Counted from the first letter of the stretch, positions 46,571 to 57,996 are shown. The stretch is 64,000 bases of DNA from Cryptomeria japonica (GCF_030272615.1 NC_081413.1:17866285-17930284); one strand, 5' to 3'. Notes: generated by a model not told the origin, from the letters alone. Translations and numbers: made by a program.

Positions 46571-46587
46571 TTCAAAGAGGGGCAAAA
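46571..46587 (+). other. polypurine tract of T
   Basis: TTCAAAGAGGGGCAAAA lies directly before the TGTAGACG start of the 3' LTR and would prime plus-strand synthesis. Confidence 0.8.
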
Positions 46588-48080
46588 TGTAGACGTATAA
46601 AAATGACCATATTCCTAAATGAATATTTTATGTTCATTTATCTATTTAATTAAGTCCAATTTAATTAAATTATTCACATTCCTCTATTTAATTAAGTAAA
46701 TTACTCAATTTATTTAAATTAAATTCACTATACCCATTTAATGAATAAACCATTTTATTCAATTAAATTCCCCCTATCCACTTTTAATTAAATTCAAATT
46801 TAATTAAATAGTTATCCTAAATTAAATAAATCTAATTTATTTAATTGCAACCAAATTGAATAAATCATTTAATTCAATTAAATCCTATTATCCCTCCATC
46901 CACTTGCAAAATCCTATATCTCCCACTTGCCTTCCTAAACCCCTTTCTAATCCCTTCTAGACTCTTCTAATCGCTTCTAATTAGCCTAACCCATCTTCTA
47001 AACTTTGTCACATCCCTAAACAAGAGGAGGTCACTTCTCAAACCCTCAAAGTCTTTGATAACCATTAAAGGCTTCAAACCTTCAACCACTTAAATCCTCA
47101 AAGTCTTTGATAACCATTAAAGGCTTCAAACCTCCAACCACTTAATTCCTCAAAGTCTTCAATAACCATTAATGGTTAACTCAAACCCTCTTACATGGTT
47201 AAAGAATTTGTTTTAACTCAACCTTCACCCAACGCAAAGGTCTCATCAGGCCTTTAATGCTTTGACCATGATTATCTCTTAATCATTTGCACATAGGTTT
47301 ATCCTTGGATTAACTCTTAATCCAGTGGGTAATCCTAATTTAGACTTGACCCTTACCTTCTAGATAACCTTAAGGTCTTCTCAGGCATTTAATGTCTCCA
47401 ACCCCTTCTCTCAACCCAATCTTATGTTGACACTTGTCACCATTTCATTGGTGCAAATTACAAACATGGATCGCCAACTTTCAAACTCAACCCTTGATCA
47501 ACTCTTTCAATCCTGACCATCCATTGCCCTATTTTTGCTATAAATAGAGCTCTCATTCTTCCATTTTTAACAATCATCCCCCAAATTTGTAGTATCACAC
47601 TTATGCTCAAATACATTCAAGCTTTCATATCTCATTTTATGCTCATCATTTTAGCCTCTTTTAAATCAGGAACTAGTCTAAATATGCATGTTTAGAATAA
47701 TTTCTTTATCATTTTAGCTCAATCATAGACTAATATATCATGTTAGGATAGTATTTATACTAACCTTGTCATCTTATAATCTAGTTTATTGCATTTTAAG
47801 ATCATGCATAGCTTAGGATGCATTTCATACTAAAATCTATCATTGCATCCCTCGTTCTTGCATTTGCCATCCCTAAACCATTTTGCTCAGTGATCTGAGA
47901 GCAAAAACATTGGTTTGAGGGACATTGTAAGATAGATAACCATGGGACCAACCTTGGGAAGCTGAGTGATACTTTATTACTCCATAGCTTGCACCAAGAA
48001 GTCCTGTGTGTGTGTGTGGACAAGTATTTTGGAACATTTTTCACATATTAAGTTCTATCGACCCGCTTTTCCCGCATACA
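46588..48080 (+). repeat. 3' LTR of T
   Basis: 1,493 bp, the same length as the 5' LTR and about 98.5% identical by eye. It has the same 52-bp repeats and TATAAATA (47539-47546), and ends CCCGCATACA. Confidence 0.95.
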
Positions 48081-48511
48081 ATAACTATTATATACTTATA
48101 CATATACCCAACCATAAAGAATAATAACAAGTTTCTATCAAACTCAATGTATGCATATTCTACAAGTAAGCATAATTTCAATCATTACATTGCTTAAGCT
48201 TCTACAACATCTTTCCCTAAAATAATTCCATTCAAATATATTTCAATATAAAAGGAAAAGATAGAATCTTCATGCTTGGATTATAGCTTCCACACAGATA
48301 CTGATTCCTAATCACAAACACATTGTCTCCACAACTAATCCACAATCATAGAATCTCACAAGCTCTCAAAGATAACAACTATCCTACTTCCTCACAAAAC
48401 TTGAACTATCCTCTTCCTCTCACAAATGAAGAATAACGAATAAGCAATGAGCAATTTGCAAAGTAAAAGAGATGTTTCAAGAAGAAAGAGAGCTCCTCTA
48501 TATATACACGA

Positions 48512-48522
48512 ATTTGAGAGAC
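48512..48522 (-). promoter_or_regulatory. TATA-like box of unit N
   Basis: Minus-strand TGTATATATAG followed by AGGAGCTCTCTTTCTTC. An inverted repeat AATTTGAGAG...CTCTCAAATT (about 48511-48550) overlaps it. Confidence 0.45.
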
Positions 48523-48988
48523 TTAATGCTATAATTAAGCTCTCAAATTCGCCACCACTCTCTCTTCCAATGCCACCACTAAGACTGTGTGGCTCCCAAT
48601 CAACTACAAAGTTGACGCATATAAAGTCCAACTTAATTCTACTATGAATCACTCATAATTTACCAAGTCAAATTACTATTTACCTAAGCAAGTTGATAAC
48701 TATCTTCTTACTCAAACATGTTTATTGACTAAGCCCACCTTTATATTAGGTGTAACATATAACTATATTACTAATGTTATAAAATAGGGTACACATGGTA
48801 TTATCCTACCTCCACATATCCCTTCAAGCTTGAGATCCTATGTAAAAAAAGGTGGTGTCGCTTTTATAATGGTGGCGGTTTTATTAACCATCGCCCCCGC
48901 TTTGGAGTAGGGTGCACCACCTTTTATGGTGGTGCCCTCTCCCATCTTCCTCGCTCCTTCCATGTAAGTATTGTGGCAAACAAGTTCA

Positions 48989-49145
48989 TCACCACTATAT
49001 GGTATTTTGACTGAATCTTCCACTTTTGTGGTAGCATACACATCAACCATATCCACACTCACCACTATGTGGTATTTTGACTGAATCTTCCACTTTTGTG
49101 GTAGCATACACATCGACCATATCCACACTCACCACTATGTGGTGT
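48989..49145. repeat. 70-bp tandem repeat in unit N
   Basis: TCACCACTATGTGGTATTTT-type units begin at 48989, 49059 and 49129 (the last partial). The first two are nearly identical over 70 bp. Confidence 0.85.
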
Positions 49146-49246
49146 TTGACTGACCCATATGTGGTATATGTGTATTTAGTATGTATGATGTGGATCTAGC
49201 ATAGTATGAGGAGTCAATAAGATTATGCCAAGGTCATTAAAAATCT

Positions 49247-49249
49247 GAT

Positions 49250-49298
<49 letters not shown>

Positions 49299-49325
49299 AT
49301 GTATGTATATGTATGTATGTAAACC

Positions 49326-49357
<32 letters not shown>

Positions 49358-49402
49358 ACACACACATATACATTAATAGTATATATATATATATATATCG
49401 AT
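49247..49402. repeat. compound microsatellite in unit N
   Basis: Runs of (AT)n, (TATG)n, (TG)n and (CA)n, with a second (AT)n near 49380-49400. The reading frames across it are repeat artefacts. Confidence 0.9.
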
Positions 49403-49883
49403 AAATATATAAATTTGTTTGCACAAAGATTAAACCTAACATAGAGATTCATTCAACATTCCAAATCAAGGACATTCAAACCATGACATTACAAAACATC
49501 ACTAACTCGATAAAAAGCAACTTATCATTCCCAACTTACCTTAACTTGACTCATCTTGACCAACTAGGATGTGCGTGTGTGATAGCTCAATTAGGCACAT
49601 ATTAAAGATTACTGAACTAAGTTCTTCTCTTGAGTGATACTCTTCATCCCTTCCAGAGGCTTGATCATTTCTTGCATCCAACTTAGCACATCACAACAAT
49701 GGTCAACTATTATCAAAACATGTATATGCATCATAGAGTTCACCTCAAAAATATCACATTGATTGCACATTCATTCATTAGATTTCCAATCAAGATAAAT
49801 CAAAACCTATTCATGCGTATAAGTATTTTAACTAAACAAGGTAACAATAAATAAGTAATATCACGATAGGGTGTAACAATAAC

Positions 49884-50140
49884 ACAAAGAATACTTTGAG
49901 GTACCCTTCAAATATTTGAAGACTTTTTTAACTGCACTCGAATGAACTCTACCAGAGTTAGACATATATTTAGAAAGAATTCCCATTGCTTGGGCAATGT
50001 TTGGTCTAGTGCGAACCATAACATACATCCAACTTCCAACTACACTCTGGTGAGACACTCTGCTCATGTCTTCCTTCTTTGATGGGGATGTAGGACAATC
50101 TGAAATACATAATTTCTTTCCAACTGTAAAGGGAACACAT
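49884..50140 (-). pseudogene. copia K reverse transcriptase end
   Basis: Minus-strand frame MSRVSHQSVVGSWMYVMVRT, RPNIAQAMGILSKYMSNSG and KYLKGTSKYSLCY is the conserved end of copia reverse transcriptase. On its 5' side it continues from 62551 after removing L; on its 3' side it continues into RNase H at 28932 after removing N. Confidence 0.75.
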
Positions 50141-50279
50141 TGTTGATCAGATTGAAAGCATCAAAATACTAAGAGAGGGGGGGGGGGGTGAATCAATATC
50201 CCCACTCATTTAAAACAATAAACTTTTTTACCAATTGGAGCTGTCCTCAAAATATCAAACAAACTTGACTGAAGTAAAA

Positions 50280-50640
50280 CAATGATATTGCTATTGGGGT
50301 TCAACTGTTTAGTTTTTGAGTCAAACTCATTGACCCATGTTTCATGAGTAGTGGTTCACAAGAACCCATCTCTCATGATAATGAATGGTCCACTTAGCAC
50401 TCATTGCATCTAGGTGATGCTCATAGGGGTGAAGCATTGGACCTTCCTGGGAGGTCACCCATCCTAGTACTACTCCAACTCAAGCGTGCTTAACCACAAA
50501 GCTCCCTTGAAGGTTAAACCCACTTAGCTTGCAACCCCATTTGCAAAACCTTCAACAAGTGTTGTGCCTTATGAACCATTCATTATAGAGCCCCTTTAGC
50601 TCATCAATTGATAAGTAGGAGGTATTTTCCACAACAAGTC
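50280..50640 (-). mobile_element. 5S-rRNA-derived insertion (Cassandra-like)
   Basis: Absent from the sibling LTR of L, where GAAGTAAAATAGTTAATG is continuous. The minus strand contains TTAAGCACGCTTG, GAGTAGTACTAGGATGGGTG and ACCTCCCAGGAAGGTCC, matching the internal promoter and 3' half of plant 5S rRNA (about 50424-50520). Flanks AGTAAA/AGTCAA may be the TSD. 5S sequence inside a small LTR is the hallmark of Cassandra TRIM elements; a 5S-derived SINE is the alternative. Confidence 0.65.
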
Positions 50641-50730
50641 AAATAGTTAATGCAAAATAAACAAGAAGAACACAACCACAAGATGAACACCAAAATTTGT
50701 ATGCGAAAAACCCGAAAAGGGAAAAACCAT

Positions 50731-51505
50731 TGATGCAGGAGCATCCCCGGTTCTTGGCAATCTTGCATCAACCAAAAATATTTCTTTTCTGTTTTGCAGT
50801 TTCAACATTTCATTCTGCATTTTCTTGCATTGGCTCACCGGATCTTGTGGAGTTGGATTTTTCTTGAGGATATGATCATATTCCTTATTCCTAAACCACC
50901 GAGCATTTGGATCATTTTCCAGCAAGTTATCAATTCCCGATTCAGAGACAGTTTTTTGGCACCAAAACCGTTTGGACCTATTTGCATTGGTGAATCTACC
51001 GGATCCCTTTTGTAGCTTGCAGAGCCCTGTGCATGGATTCTGATGTTCCTTGGCGTGTGGATGACCTTCCCTTTGATCCGCACTTCATCCTTTGAATTTT
51101 CTGGAGGAATCTCTTTGGCAGAGGCTGACCTATTGGTTTTACACGTTTGATCTTGGTCTTCGACATTTGATTCCTTTTAGGCTGACCAGATCTTTTTGGA
51201 TCGTATAAATCATTGTAATTGAACATTAGAAGTTAGTTAGAAGGAAATCAAATAGAATATAGTAGATAGATCTTAGGTTTTGAGGTCCGGGAGTGACCCG
51301 TTCTATAATTAAGCATGTTTGTAGCTGGCCAGTGAGATGGATCTTATAACCGGGATGTTACCAGTTATCTGTAATTAGTTTTCATGATCTAATTCATCCA
51401 GTTCTGCATTTCCTCCATCATAGCCTCTTGTTTCCGTTGTGTTTACTCTTGCTGCTCGGTCTGGATTGATCTCTTTGAGATCCCTCCTAACCGATGACTG
51501 CACCA
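50731..51505 (+). repeat. 5' LTR of G
   Basis: 775 bp, clearly more diverged from its partner than the T LTRs are from each other, so the insertion is older than T. Confidence 0.88.
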
Positions 51506-51507
51506 AG

Positions 51508-51518
51508 TGGTATTAGAG
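51508..51518 (+). other. primer-binding site of G
   Basis: TGGTATTAGAG two bases after the LTR end. It differs by one C-to-T from the usual initiator-Met site TGGTATCAGAG. Confidence 0.7.
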
Positions 51519-51614
51519 TGAGATTTCATTTTAGAGATTGCATTATCCTGAGAATCTTGTTGTGGGGTGGTAGACTGTGGATCCGACCTGCAGGTGCAGA
51601 GGACTGGCGTGAAG

Positions 51615-52700
51615 ATGTCACAAAGAGGAAATAGGAATGGTGGAGCTCGTGGGAATGCAAAACCTGCTGTGATGGAAATGTTGAGAGGTATTGCAGCCCA
51701 GTTGGGAGCCGTTGAGACAATCCAGAGAAGAGGCCGACATTGAATTTGTGAGTGAAGATGAGGAAGAAGAGGCCCCAACAGAACAAGTAGAAAATCCACC
51801 AACGATTGATCCAGATGAAGAAAGGTTCTTGAGGGTTTTGAGTAGGGCGAACACTAAACCACATTTTACCCCATCGAAGTATGATAGAAAGTTGGATTCA
51901 GATGAATTGATGGATTGGATCTCGAAGATGGAGAAGTATTTTGATTTTGAGAACACCGCAAAGGAAAGAAAGGTGAAGTATGCCTATACCCAGTTGAAAG
52001 GTCATGCATCTCTTTGGTGGGAACATTTGCAGGTTGATAGATATAGAAGAGGTAAAGAGAAGATCAAAACATGGGAGCAGATGGTTGCCAAGTTAAAATC
52101 AAAATTTTTGCTAGCTGATTATCAAGTGAACCTGTTCCAGAAGTTGCAGAACTTGAAGTAGAAGGAATCTAGTGTGAAGGAGTACACCAAAGCATTCTAC
52201 AAGTTGAATATCAGATCTAGAAATGACGATGATGAGGTTGAACAAGTTGTGAGATATTTGAATGGACTACATATTTCTATGCAAGATGAACTTAGTTTGA
52301 TCAAGTTGCAAAGTGTTGAAGAAGCATACCAATATGCCTTGAAAGCAGAAGAGAAGATGAGCAAACGACATGAGCAGAGACAATGAGGTAAAGGTGGAAG
52401 GTTTTCTGGAGGAAGATTTCAAGGAGGAAGAGGAACCTATACAAATCAGAACAAGGATAAGGAAGTAAGAAAAGAAGGTAATTCATACCAGAAGGATGAC
52501 ATATTTCTACCAGAGGAGAGAACCTGATGGCTACTGGAATGAGGGTTTTGGAAAAGATGATAGAAGACAAGATGAGAGTGTTTAGAGGAACTTGCTTTAA
52601 GTGTGGAGGAGAAGGACATCGTGTTTTCGAATGTAAGAAGATAGACAACACTGGGAGAAAAAAAATGGTAGAAGAAAGCCCCACTAGATCAGCTAACAAA
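51615..52700 (+). pseudogene. G gag with zinc knuckle
   Basis: ATG 51615 opens MSQRGNRNGGARGN. A frame change near 51720 moves to the frame reading ADIEFVSEDEEEE, then the Gag domain (FTPSKYDRKLDSDELMDWIS, LKGHASLWWEHLQ, WEQMVAKLKSKF). TAG at 52159-52161 interrupts it, followed by EYTKAFYKLNIRS and VRYLNGL. After TGA at 52384-52386 and another frame change, the CCHC knuckle CFKCGGEGHRVFEC appears near 52590-52630. Confidence 0.8.
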
Positions 52701-54230
52701 TCAGAAGATGGAGAACTGTTGATGATGAGGAGAGCTTTGTGTCATACCGGAGGAGATGAAGAGCCCTTGCAGAGGCAAAATATGTTCAAGACCAGATGTA
52801 AGGTATCCAGTAAGTGCGATAAAGTTGTTATTGATAGTGGTAGTTCAGATAATCTTGTTTAAGAAGAAATGGTGAATAAGTTGAAGTTGGAAAGATTGAA
52901 ACACCCTAAGCCTTATCAGATATCATGGATTCAGGATGATCATAAGTTGTTAGTAAGTGAGCAATGTTTGGTGAAATTGAAAATTGGAAATTATCATGAT
53001 GAAGTCTTGTGTGATATTATGCCTATGGATATTTGCCACCTTTTGTTGGGTAGACCTTGGCAGTTTGATAGACATGCAATACACGATCAGAGAAAGAACA
53101 TATACACTATTGTAGCAAATGGGATGAAACAAACCTTGTTACCCTTGGAGGAGCCTTTGAAGAGTGGAGTCTGTACGAATGCTAGAATCTGTTTGGTGGA
53201 TGGAAGGAAATTCCTGGATGGAATGAGACATGAGAATGTGTGTTTTGCCTTAGTTCCTAAGAATACTGAGCATCCAGAGCATGAAGAAGAAACACCAGAG
53301 GAGATAAGGGAGTTGCTGACAGAGTATGAAGACATCATTTCAGATAATGTGTCTGAAGGATTGTCACCTATGAGGAGTATCAGTCATTGCATGGACATGA
53401 TTCCCAGAGCTAGTTTGCCTAACAAAGCTACACATCGGTTGACACCGATAGAGAATGAAGAGTTGAATAGACAAGTGCAGGAATTGCTGAAGAAAGATTT
53501 GATCAGAGAAAGTCTGAGTCCTTGTGCAGTACCAACAATATTAACACCTAAGAAGAAGGGAGAATGGAGGATGTGTACCGATTCCAGAGCAATAAACAAG
53601 ATCACAGTGAAGTATCAATTTCCTTTACCTAGGATGGATGACATAATGGACTGTTTGAGTGGAGCCAAATACTACACATAGATAGACTTGAAGAGTGGAT
53701 ATCATTAGATTAGAATCAAAGAAGGAGATGAGTAGAAGACAACATTCAAGACAAATGAAGGATTGTATGAATGGTTGGTGATGCCTTTTGGGTTGACTAA
53801 TGCACCGAGTACTTTCATGAGATTGATGAATGAGGTATTAAAGAGATTCTTGGGTAAGTTTGTTATTGTATATTTTGGATGAAATTCTGATTTTCAGTAA
53901 GACAAAAGAGGAGCATTTGTTGCATTTAAGACAAGTTTTGTAGAGGTTGAGAGAAGAAAAGTTGCTGATAAATCTTAAGAAGTGTACTTTCATGAAGGAA
54001 GAGTTAGTCTATTTGGGATTTGTGACATCTGCGGATGGTTTGAAGATGGACCCTAAGAAAGTAAAAGCAATTGTTGAATGGCCTACACTAGAGAGCATTG
54101 GAGAGGTAAGATCATTTCATTGATTGGCTAGTTTCTACCGGAAGTTCATCAGAAATTTCAGTTCACTTTGTAACCCTATGACTGAGACAATGAGGGGAGA
54201 TAGGAAGTAATTCAAGTGGACAACCAGAGC
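52701..54230 (+). pseudogene. G protease and reverse transcriptase
   Basis: Protease: KVVIDSGSSDNLV (Asp-Ser-Gly) and LLLGRPWQFD, with a TAA at 52860-52862 between them. Reverse transcriptase: LIRESLSPCAVPTILTPKK, GEWRMCTDSRAINKIT, then, after TAG at 53679-53681, [26 protein letters not shown]. The catalytic region near 53865 is frame-shifted and reads ILDEILIF in another frame, so the last Asp of the usual YxDD is Glu. Confidence 0.8.
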
Positions 54231-54530
54231 AAACAAAAGCTTTGAACTGTTGAAGTAGAAAGTGGCTGAGCAGCTTGTGTTAGCTTTACCAGATTTCAAC
54301 AAAGTGTTTCAAGTAGATTGTGATGCAAGTGGAACCACAATTGGAGCAGTCTTGAGTCAAGAAGGGAGAGCAATAACTTATTTCAGTGAGAAGTTGAATG
54401 ATGCCAAGAGGAGATATTCAATGTATGATCATGAATTTTATGCCATAGTTGAATCAGAGACATATGAGATGGGTAGAATTTTTGCAGAGTTACACCTTTG
54501 TGTTGAAGCATAGAAGTGGGAAATCTAACA
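54231..54530 (+). pseudogene. G RNase H
   Basis: FQVDCDASGTTIGAVLSQEG, ITYFSEKLNDAKRRYS and YDHEFYAIV are the typical gypsy RNase H blocks, with the first catalytic Asp present. The frame ends at TAG 54511-54513. Confidence 0.8.
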
Positions 54531-54559
54531 AAGTTGCTGATGCATTAAGTAGAAGGAGA

Positions 54560-55983
54560 AATTTGCTGACATAGATGAAAGTGACAATATTAGGATTTGA
54601 GGAGTTGAAGACCTTGTATGATGATGACCCGACTTTTGCAGAACCTTGGAGAGCATGTAGAGAACTGGTTATGGTAGATAGAAGCAAGTGGTTGGATTAC
54701 TTCATTCAAGATGGAATGTTATTCAAAGGAGTTCAGTTGTGTATACCTAAGAGTTCGATGAGGGAGAATTTGATAAAGGAGAAACATAGTGGAGGATTAT
54801 CCAGACACTTTGGTGTTGACAAAAAAATAGCATTTATAAGTGAACATTACTTTTGGCCTCAAATTCATAAGGATGTTATGAAATTTGTGCAAAGTTGTAG
54901 AGTTTGTCAAGTTGCAAAAGACAGTAGTCAAAATGTGGGATTGTATAAGCCTTTGACAGTACCAGAAAGACCTTGGGAGGAAATAAGCATGTATTTCATA
55001 CTTGGATTGCCTTAGACATAGAGAGGGAACGATTCTATATTTGTGGTAGTGGATAGATTCTTGAAGATGGCCCATTTCATACCTTGTAAGAAAACATCAG
55101 ATGTAGTGCATATAGCTGACCTATTTTTCAAGGAAGTGGTGAGATTGCATGGATTACTTAAGAACATAGTTCCAGATAGATATACTAAGTTTGTTGGTTA
55201 TTTTGGGAGAACACTTTGGAAGAAGATGAAGACAAATTTGAAATTTAGTTCTACTTTTCACCCACAAACCGATGGACAGACAAAAGTAGTAAACCAGAGC
55301 TTGGGAAATTTGTTGAGATGCTTAGTTGGAGAGAAAACCGGAAGTTGGGATTTGATTCTTGCAGAAGCAGAGTTTGCTTACAATAATTCAGTGAGCAGGA
55401 GCACCAGAAGAACACCTTTTGAGATTATTACTGAAGCACACCTTAGAGGTATATCAGAATTAAGAGATGTCAGTAATGAAGACAAGTGGAGTGCAGAGGT
55501 AGAATAATTTGCAGATCACATGAAGGCCTTGCATATTTAGGTTTATTAGCATTTGGAGGACATGGACAACAAGTATAAGGAGAAAGTAGATGAGAAGAGA
55601 AGACATAAGGAATTTGAAGTTGGCGATGAAGTGATGGTGTATCTGAGAAAAGAGAGATTTCTAGTTGGAACCTATAACAAGTTGCAGATGAGGAAGTTTG
55701 GACCTTGTAAGATCTTGAGGAAGTTTAGTTCCAGAAATGCATATGAAGTGGAGCTACCAGATAGTTTGAGTTTTTTCCATATATTTAATATTGCAGATCT
55801 ACATCAATATCATGAATTGAAATTGAGTGAGGACAATATTGCAGACTTGGAGAAACAGTTGCCCCAGAAGGAGCTAGATCAGATTGAAGACATTTTGGAC
55901 AGTAGAATTGGGCATAGCACCTGGAGTAGTCAGTATAAGGAGTATCTTGTAAAATGGAAGGACAAACCAGTTGAAGATTAATC
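54560..55983 (+). pseudogene. G integrase and chromodomain
   Basis: Zinc end HSGGLSRHFGVDKK...CRVCQ. In the core the first catalytic Asp, expected in the SMDF-like block, is Tyr (SMYFILGLP); the second is kept (PDRYTKF); the Glu expected after HPQTDGQT is Lys. Stops lie at 55012-55017 and 55505-55507. The 55553-55981 frame carries the GPY/F-like region (KFGPCKILRKFSSRNAYEVELP) and ends in a chromodomain (IEDILDSRIGHSTWSSQYKE, YLVKWKDKP). Chromodomains target chromovirus integration to marked chromatin. Confidence 0.82.
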
Positions 55984-56072
55984 TTGGATTTCTCAGGCAT
56001 AGGTAGACCACCTTGGTTTTCCTTTGACCTCGATAAAGTGAGAGACTCACTTTTTCAAGAACCTTGGATGTC

Positions 56073-56859
56073 TGATGTAGGAGCATCCCCAGTTCTTGGC
56101 AATCTTGCATCAACCAAAAATATTTCTTTTCTGTTTGTTTTCTATTTTGTAGTTTCAGCATTTCATTCTACATTTTCTTGCATTGGCTCACCGGATCTTG
56201 TGGAGTTGGATTTTGGTTGAGGACATGATCATATTCCTTATTCCTAAACCGTGAAGCATTTGGATCATTTTCTGACAAGTTATCGATTCTAGATCTCGAG
56301 ATAATTTTCTGGCACCAGAACCGTTTGGACCTATTTGCATTGGTGAATCTACCAGATCCCTTTCTATAGCTTGCAGAGCCCTGTGCATTGATTCATATGT
56401 TCCTTGGCGTGTGGCCGACCTTCCCTTTGATCCGCACTTCATCCTTTGGATTTTTCGAAGGAATCTCTTTGGCGGAGGCCGACCTATTGGTTTTACACGT
56501 ATGATCTTGTTCTTCAACATTTGATTCCTTTTGGGCTGACTGGATCTTCTTGGATCATATAAATCATTGTAATTGAGCATTAGAAATTAGTCGAAAGGAA
56601 ATCAAATAGAATATAGTAGATAGATCTTAGGTTTGGAGGTCCAGGAGTGACTTGTTCTGTAATTAAGCATATTTGTAGCAGGCCAATGATCCAAATCTCG
56701 TAACCGAGATGTTACCGATTATCTGTAATTAGTTTTCATGATCTAATTCATTTAGTTCTGCATTGCCTCCATCATAGCCTCTTGTTTCCATGGTGTTTAC
56801 TCTTGCTGCCTGGTCCAGATTGATCTATTTGAGGTCCCTCCTAACCGGTGACTACACCA
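56073..56859 (+). repeat. 3' LTR of G
   Basis: 787 bp, pairs with 50731-51505. It carries an open 130-codon frame on the minus strand (56188-56580) whose equivalent in the 5' LTR is frame-shifted. Confidence 0.88.
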
Positions 56860-57289
56860 ACCATGAAGAGTGTTAACTCTCAGTAAAATATAACTAGTTA
56901 TAGTTGTGTTTACAAATAGGTGGCTCACTTCCAGATTAAAAAAATGGCTCACTGGCAGATTGCTCACTGTAGATACAAAAGAAACTGCTAACTACCAGAA
57001 TACTCACTGCAATTGAAAGGATTGAACTAAGAAAGTTTGCAACTCCAAATGTATGGGAGCAGTTCCAAGATAAGCTCATATTACAAACCTCAGTCTTTAC
57101 AAAAGATCCGGTTAGAGATCTCTGCACTACTGTTCAACAACAGGTCTAGTAAAGGACTACTGCACTATTGATTTCCTTCACTGTCTGCAACTCTCACATA
57201 CACTGCTTCTTTTGGTGCCAACTATCTTCCACACATCACACTCACCCCCTCTTGATTAATTCGCTTCACTCTTCTTTATACATCACTCA

Positions 57290-57393
57290 TGTACACACAC
57301 ACACATATGTATGTATATATGTATGTATGTATATATGTATATATATGTATATATATGTGTGTATATATATATGTATGTGTATATATATATGTA

Positions 57394-57429
<36 letters not shown>

Positions 57430-57432
57430 CCA
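57290..57432. repeat. microsatellite expanded in one LTR of L
   Basis: (AC)n, (TATG)n, (AT)n and (TG)n over ~140 bp. The sibling LTR has only ~20 bp (ATATATGTATATATAT, about 61970-61988) at the same place. Confidence 0.9.
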
Positions 57433-57983
57433 GAGAGCACAAATACAAAATACTGTGTTGGCCAAGCCCAACATGTTAGCAATAAGCTCATGTTGGCCTC
57501 CACAATACTTATACATAATTCCTTTGCATACTTCCAATTACCAAAGCATATATCGTGATTACTAGAAAAGGGAAAGGGTCATCCTGACCCAAGAGAATGG
57601 ACCTATCACCACAAGATCACGCTCAACATCCCCAAAATGTAGACTTATACATACCAATGAAACCACAATCACAAAACTCAAAGAGATACTTCTAATGGAT
57701 ACCAAAGCTGCAAACCGCTGACACCGGGACATATAACTGATTCCGGTCAATGAGAACCCAATGAGACCTCAAAAGGTCATCATCCAGAACTGTTTATGTT
57801 GCATAATGAATCCTAACCAAAAACCACAACAATTACACCGTACATACATAACCACAACACTTTACATAACATCCATAACATCCATAATTTCCAGACTGAT
57901 ATCCAGGCCCGCATACACTAGTCGGTACAGAACTGGATGACTAGTTTGACATCAATGGCAACATTATTCACACAAGTCTAACA

Positions 57984-57996
57984 ATCTCCCCCTTTG
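57984..57996 (-). other. polypurine tract of L
   Basis: Minus-strand CAAAGGGGGAGAT abuts the TGTTAGAC start of the 3' LTR. Confidence 0.75.

Larger units (their letters stand above)
29787..48080 (+). mobile_element. Ty3/gypsy Tat-lineage retrotransposon T, 18.3 kb
   Basis: Flanked by 1,493-bp LTRs (29787-31279, 46588-48080), each TGTAGACG...CGCATACA, with about 20 differences by eye (roughly 1.5%). The PBS-like site starts at 31284 and a polypurine tract precedes the 3' LTR. The flanks ATAGC / ATAAC are a 5-bp TSD with one mismatch. Order: long leader, gag, protease, G-patch, reverse transcriptase, two RNase H domains, integrase, then an antisense plant-mobile-domain gene. Dual RNase H and an antisense frame between integrase and 3' LTR are known Tat-lineage traits. 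Eight in-frame stops and a 56-bp duplication make gag-pol nonfunctional. Confidence 0.9.
28938..49878 (-). mobile_element. unit N, 2.6-kb TG..CA element (likely solo LTR), holding T
   Basis: Minus-strand ends TGTTACACCC (49878) and GGGCATGTACA (28938), with a perfect TSD ATAAC (28933-28937, 49879-49883). Excising it rejoins copia K between SLCY and the HGN/GYVD region. Without T (and its TSD) it is about 2.64 kb. It has no coding frame but carries a minus-strand TGTATATATAG box at about 48512-48522. A solo LTR with a long U3 (49878 down to ~48520) fits. Confidence 0.7.
50731..56859 (+). mobile_element. Ty3/gypsy chromovirus G, 6.1 kb
   Basis: LTRs 50731-51505 and 56073-56859 (TGATGYAGGAGC...GACTRCACCA), with a perfect TSD ACCAT (50726-50730, 56860-56864). 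A PBS-like TGGTATTAGAG is at 51508. Gag, zinc knuckle, protease, reverse transcriptase, RNase H, integrase and a C-terminal chromodomain are in order. Many stops and frame changes. It sits inside the 3' LTR of L. Confidence 0.9.
50141..57983 (-). repeat. 3' LTR of L, split by G and a 5S-derived insert
   Basis: Outer end TGTTGATCAG (50141, + strand reading) and inner end ...AAGTCTAACA (57983). Segments 50141-50279, 50636-50730 and 56865-57983 align with the 5' LTR at 61307-62550. A G-run lies near 50176-50188, and a microsatellite at 57290-57430 is expanded relative to the sibling. Confidence 0.8.

Noticed and set aside
50424-50540. Functional 5S rRNA gene
   Set aside because: Only the internal promoter region and 3' half match well. 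The 5' half is degenerate and it sits in an insertion within an LTR.
51508-51518. tRNA gene near primer-binding sites
   Set aside because: Only the short complement to the tRNA 3' end is present; no cloverleaf was found here or at 31284 or 61292.
57276-57565. Reading frames rich in Tyr/Ile/Val/Thr-His
   Set aside because: These are translations of TATG/TG/AC microsatellites. The same applies at 49176-49452.
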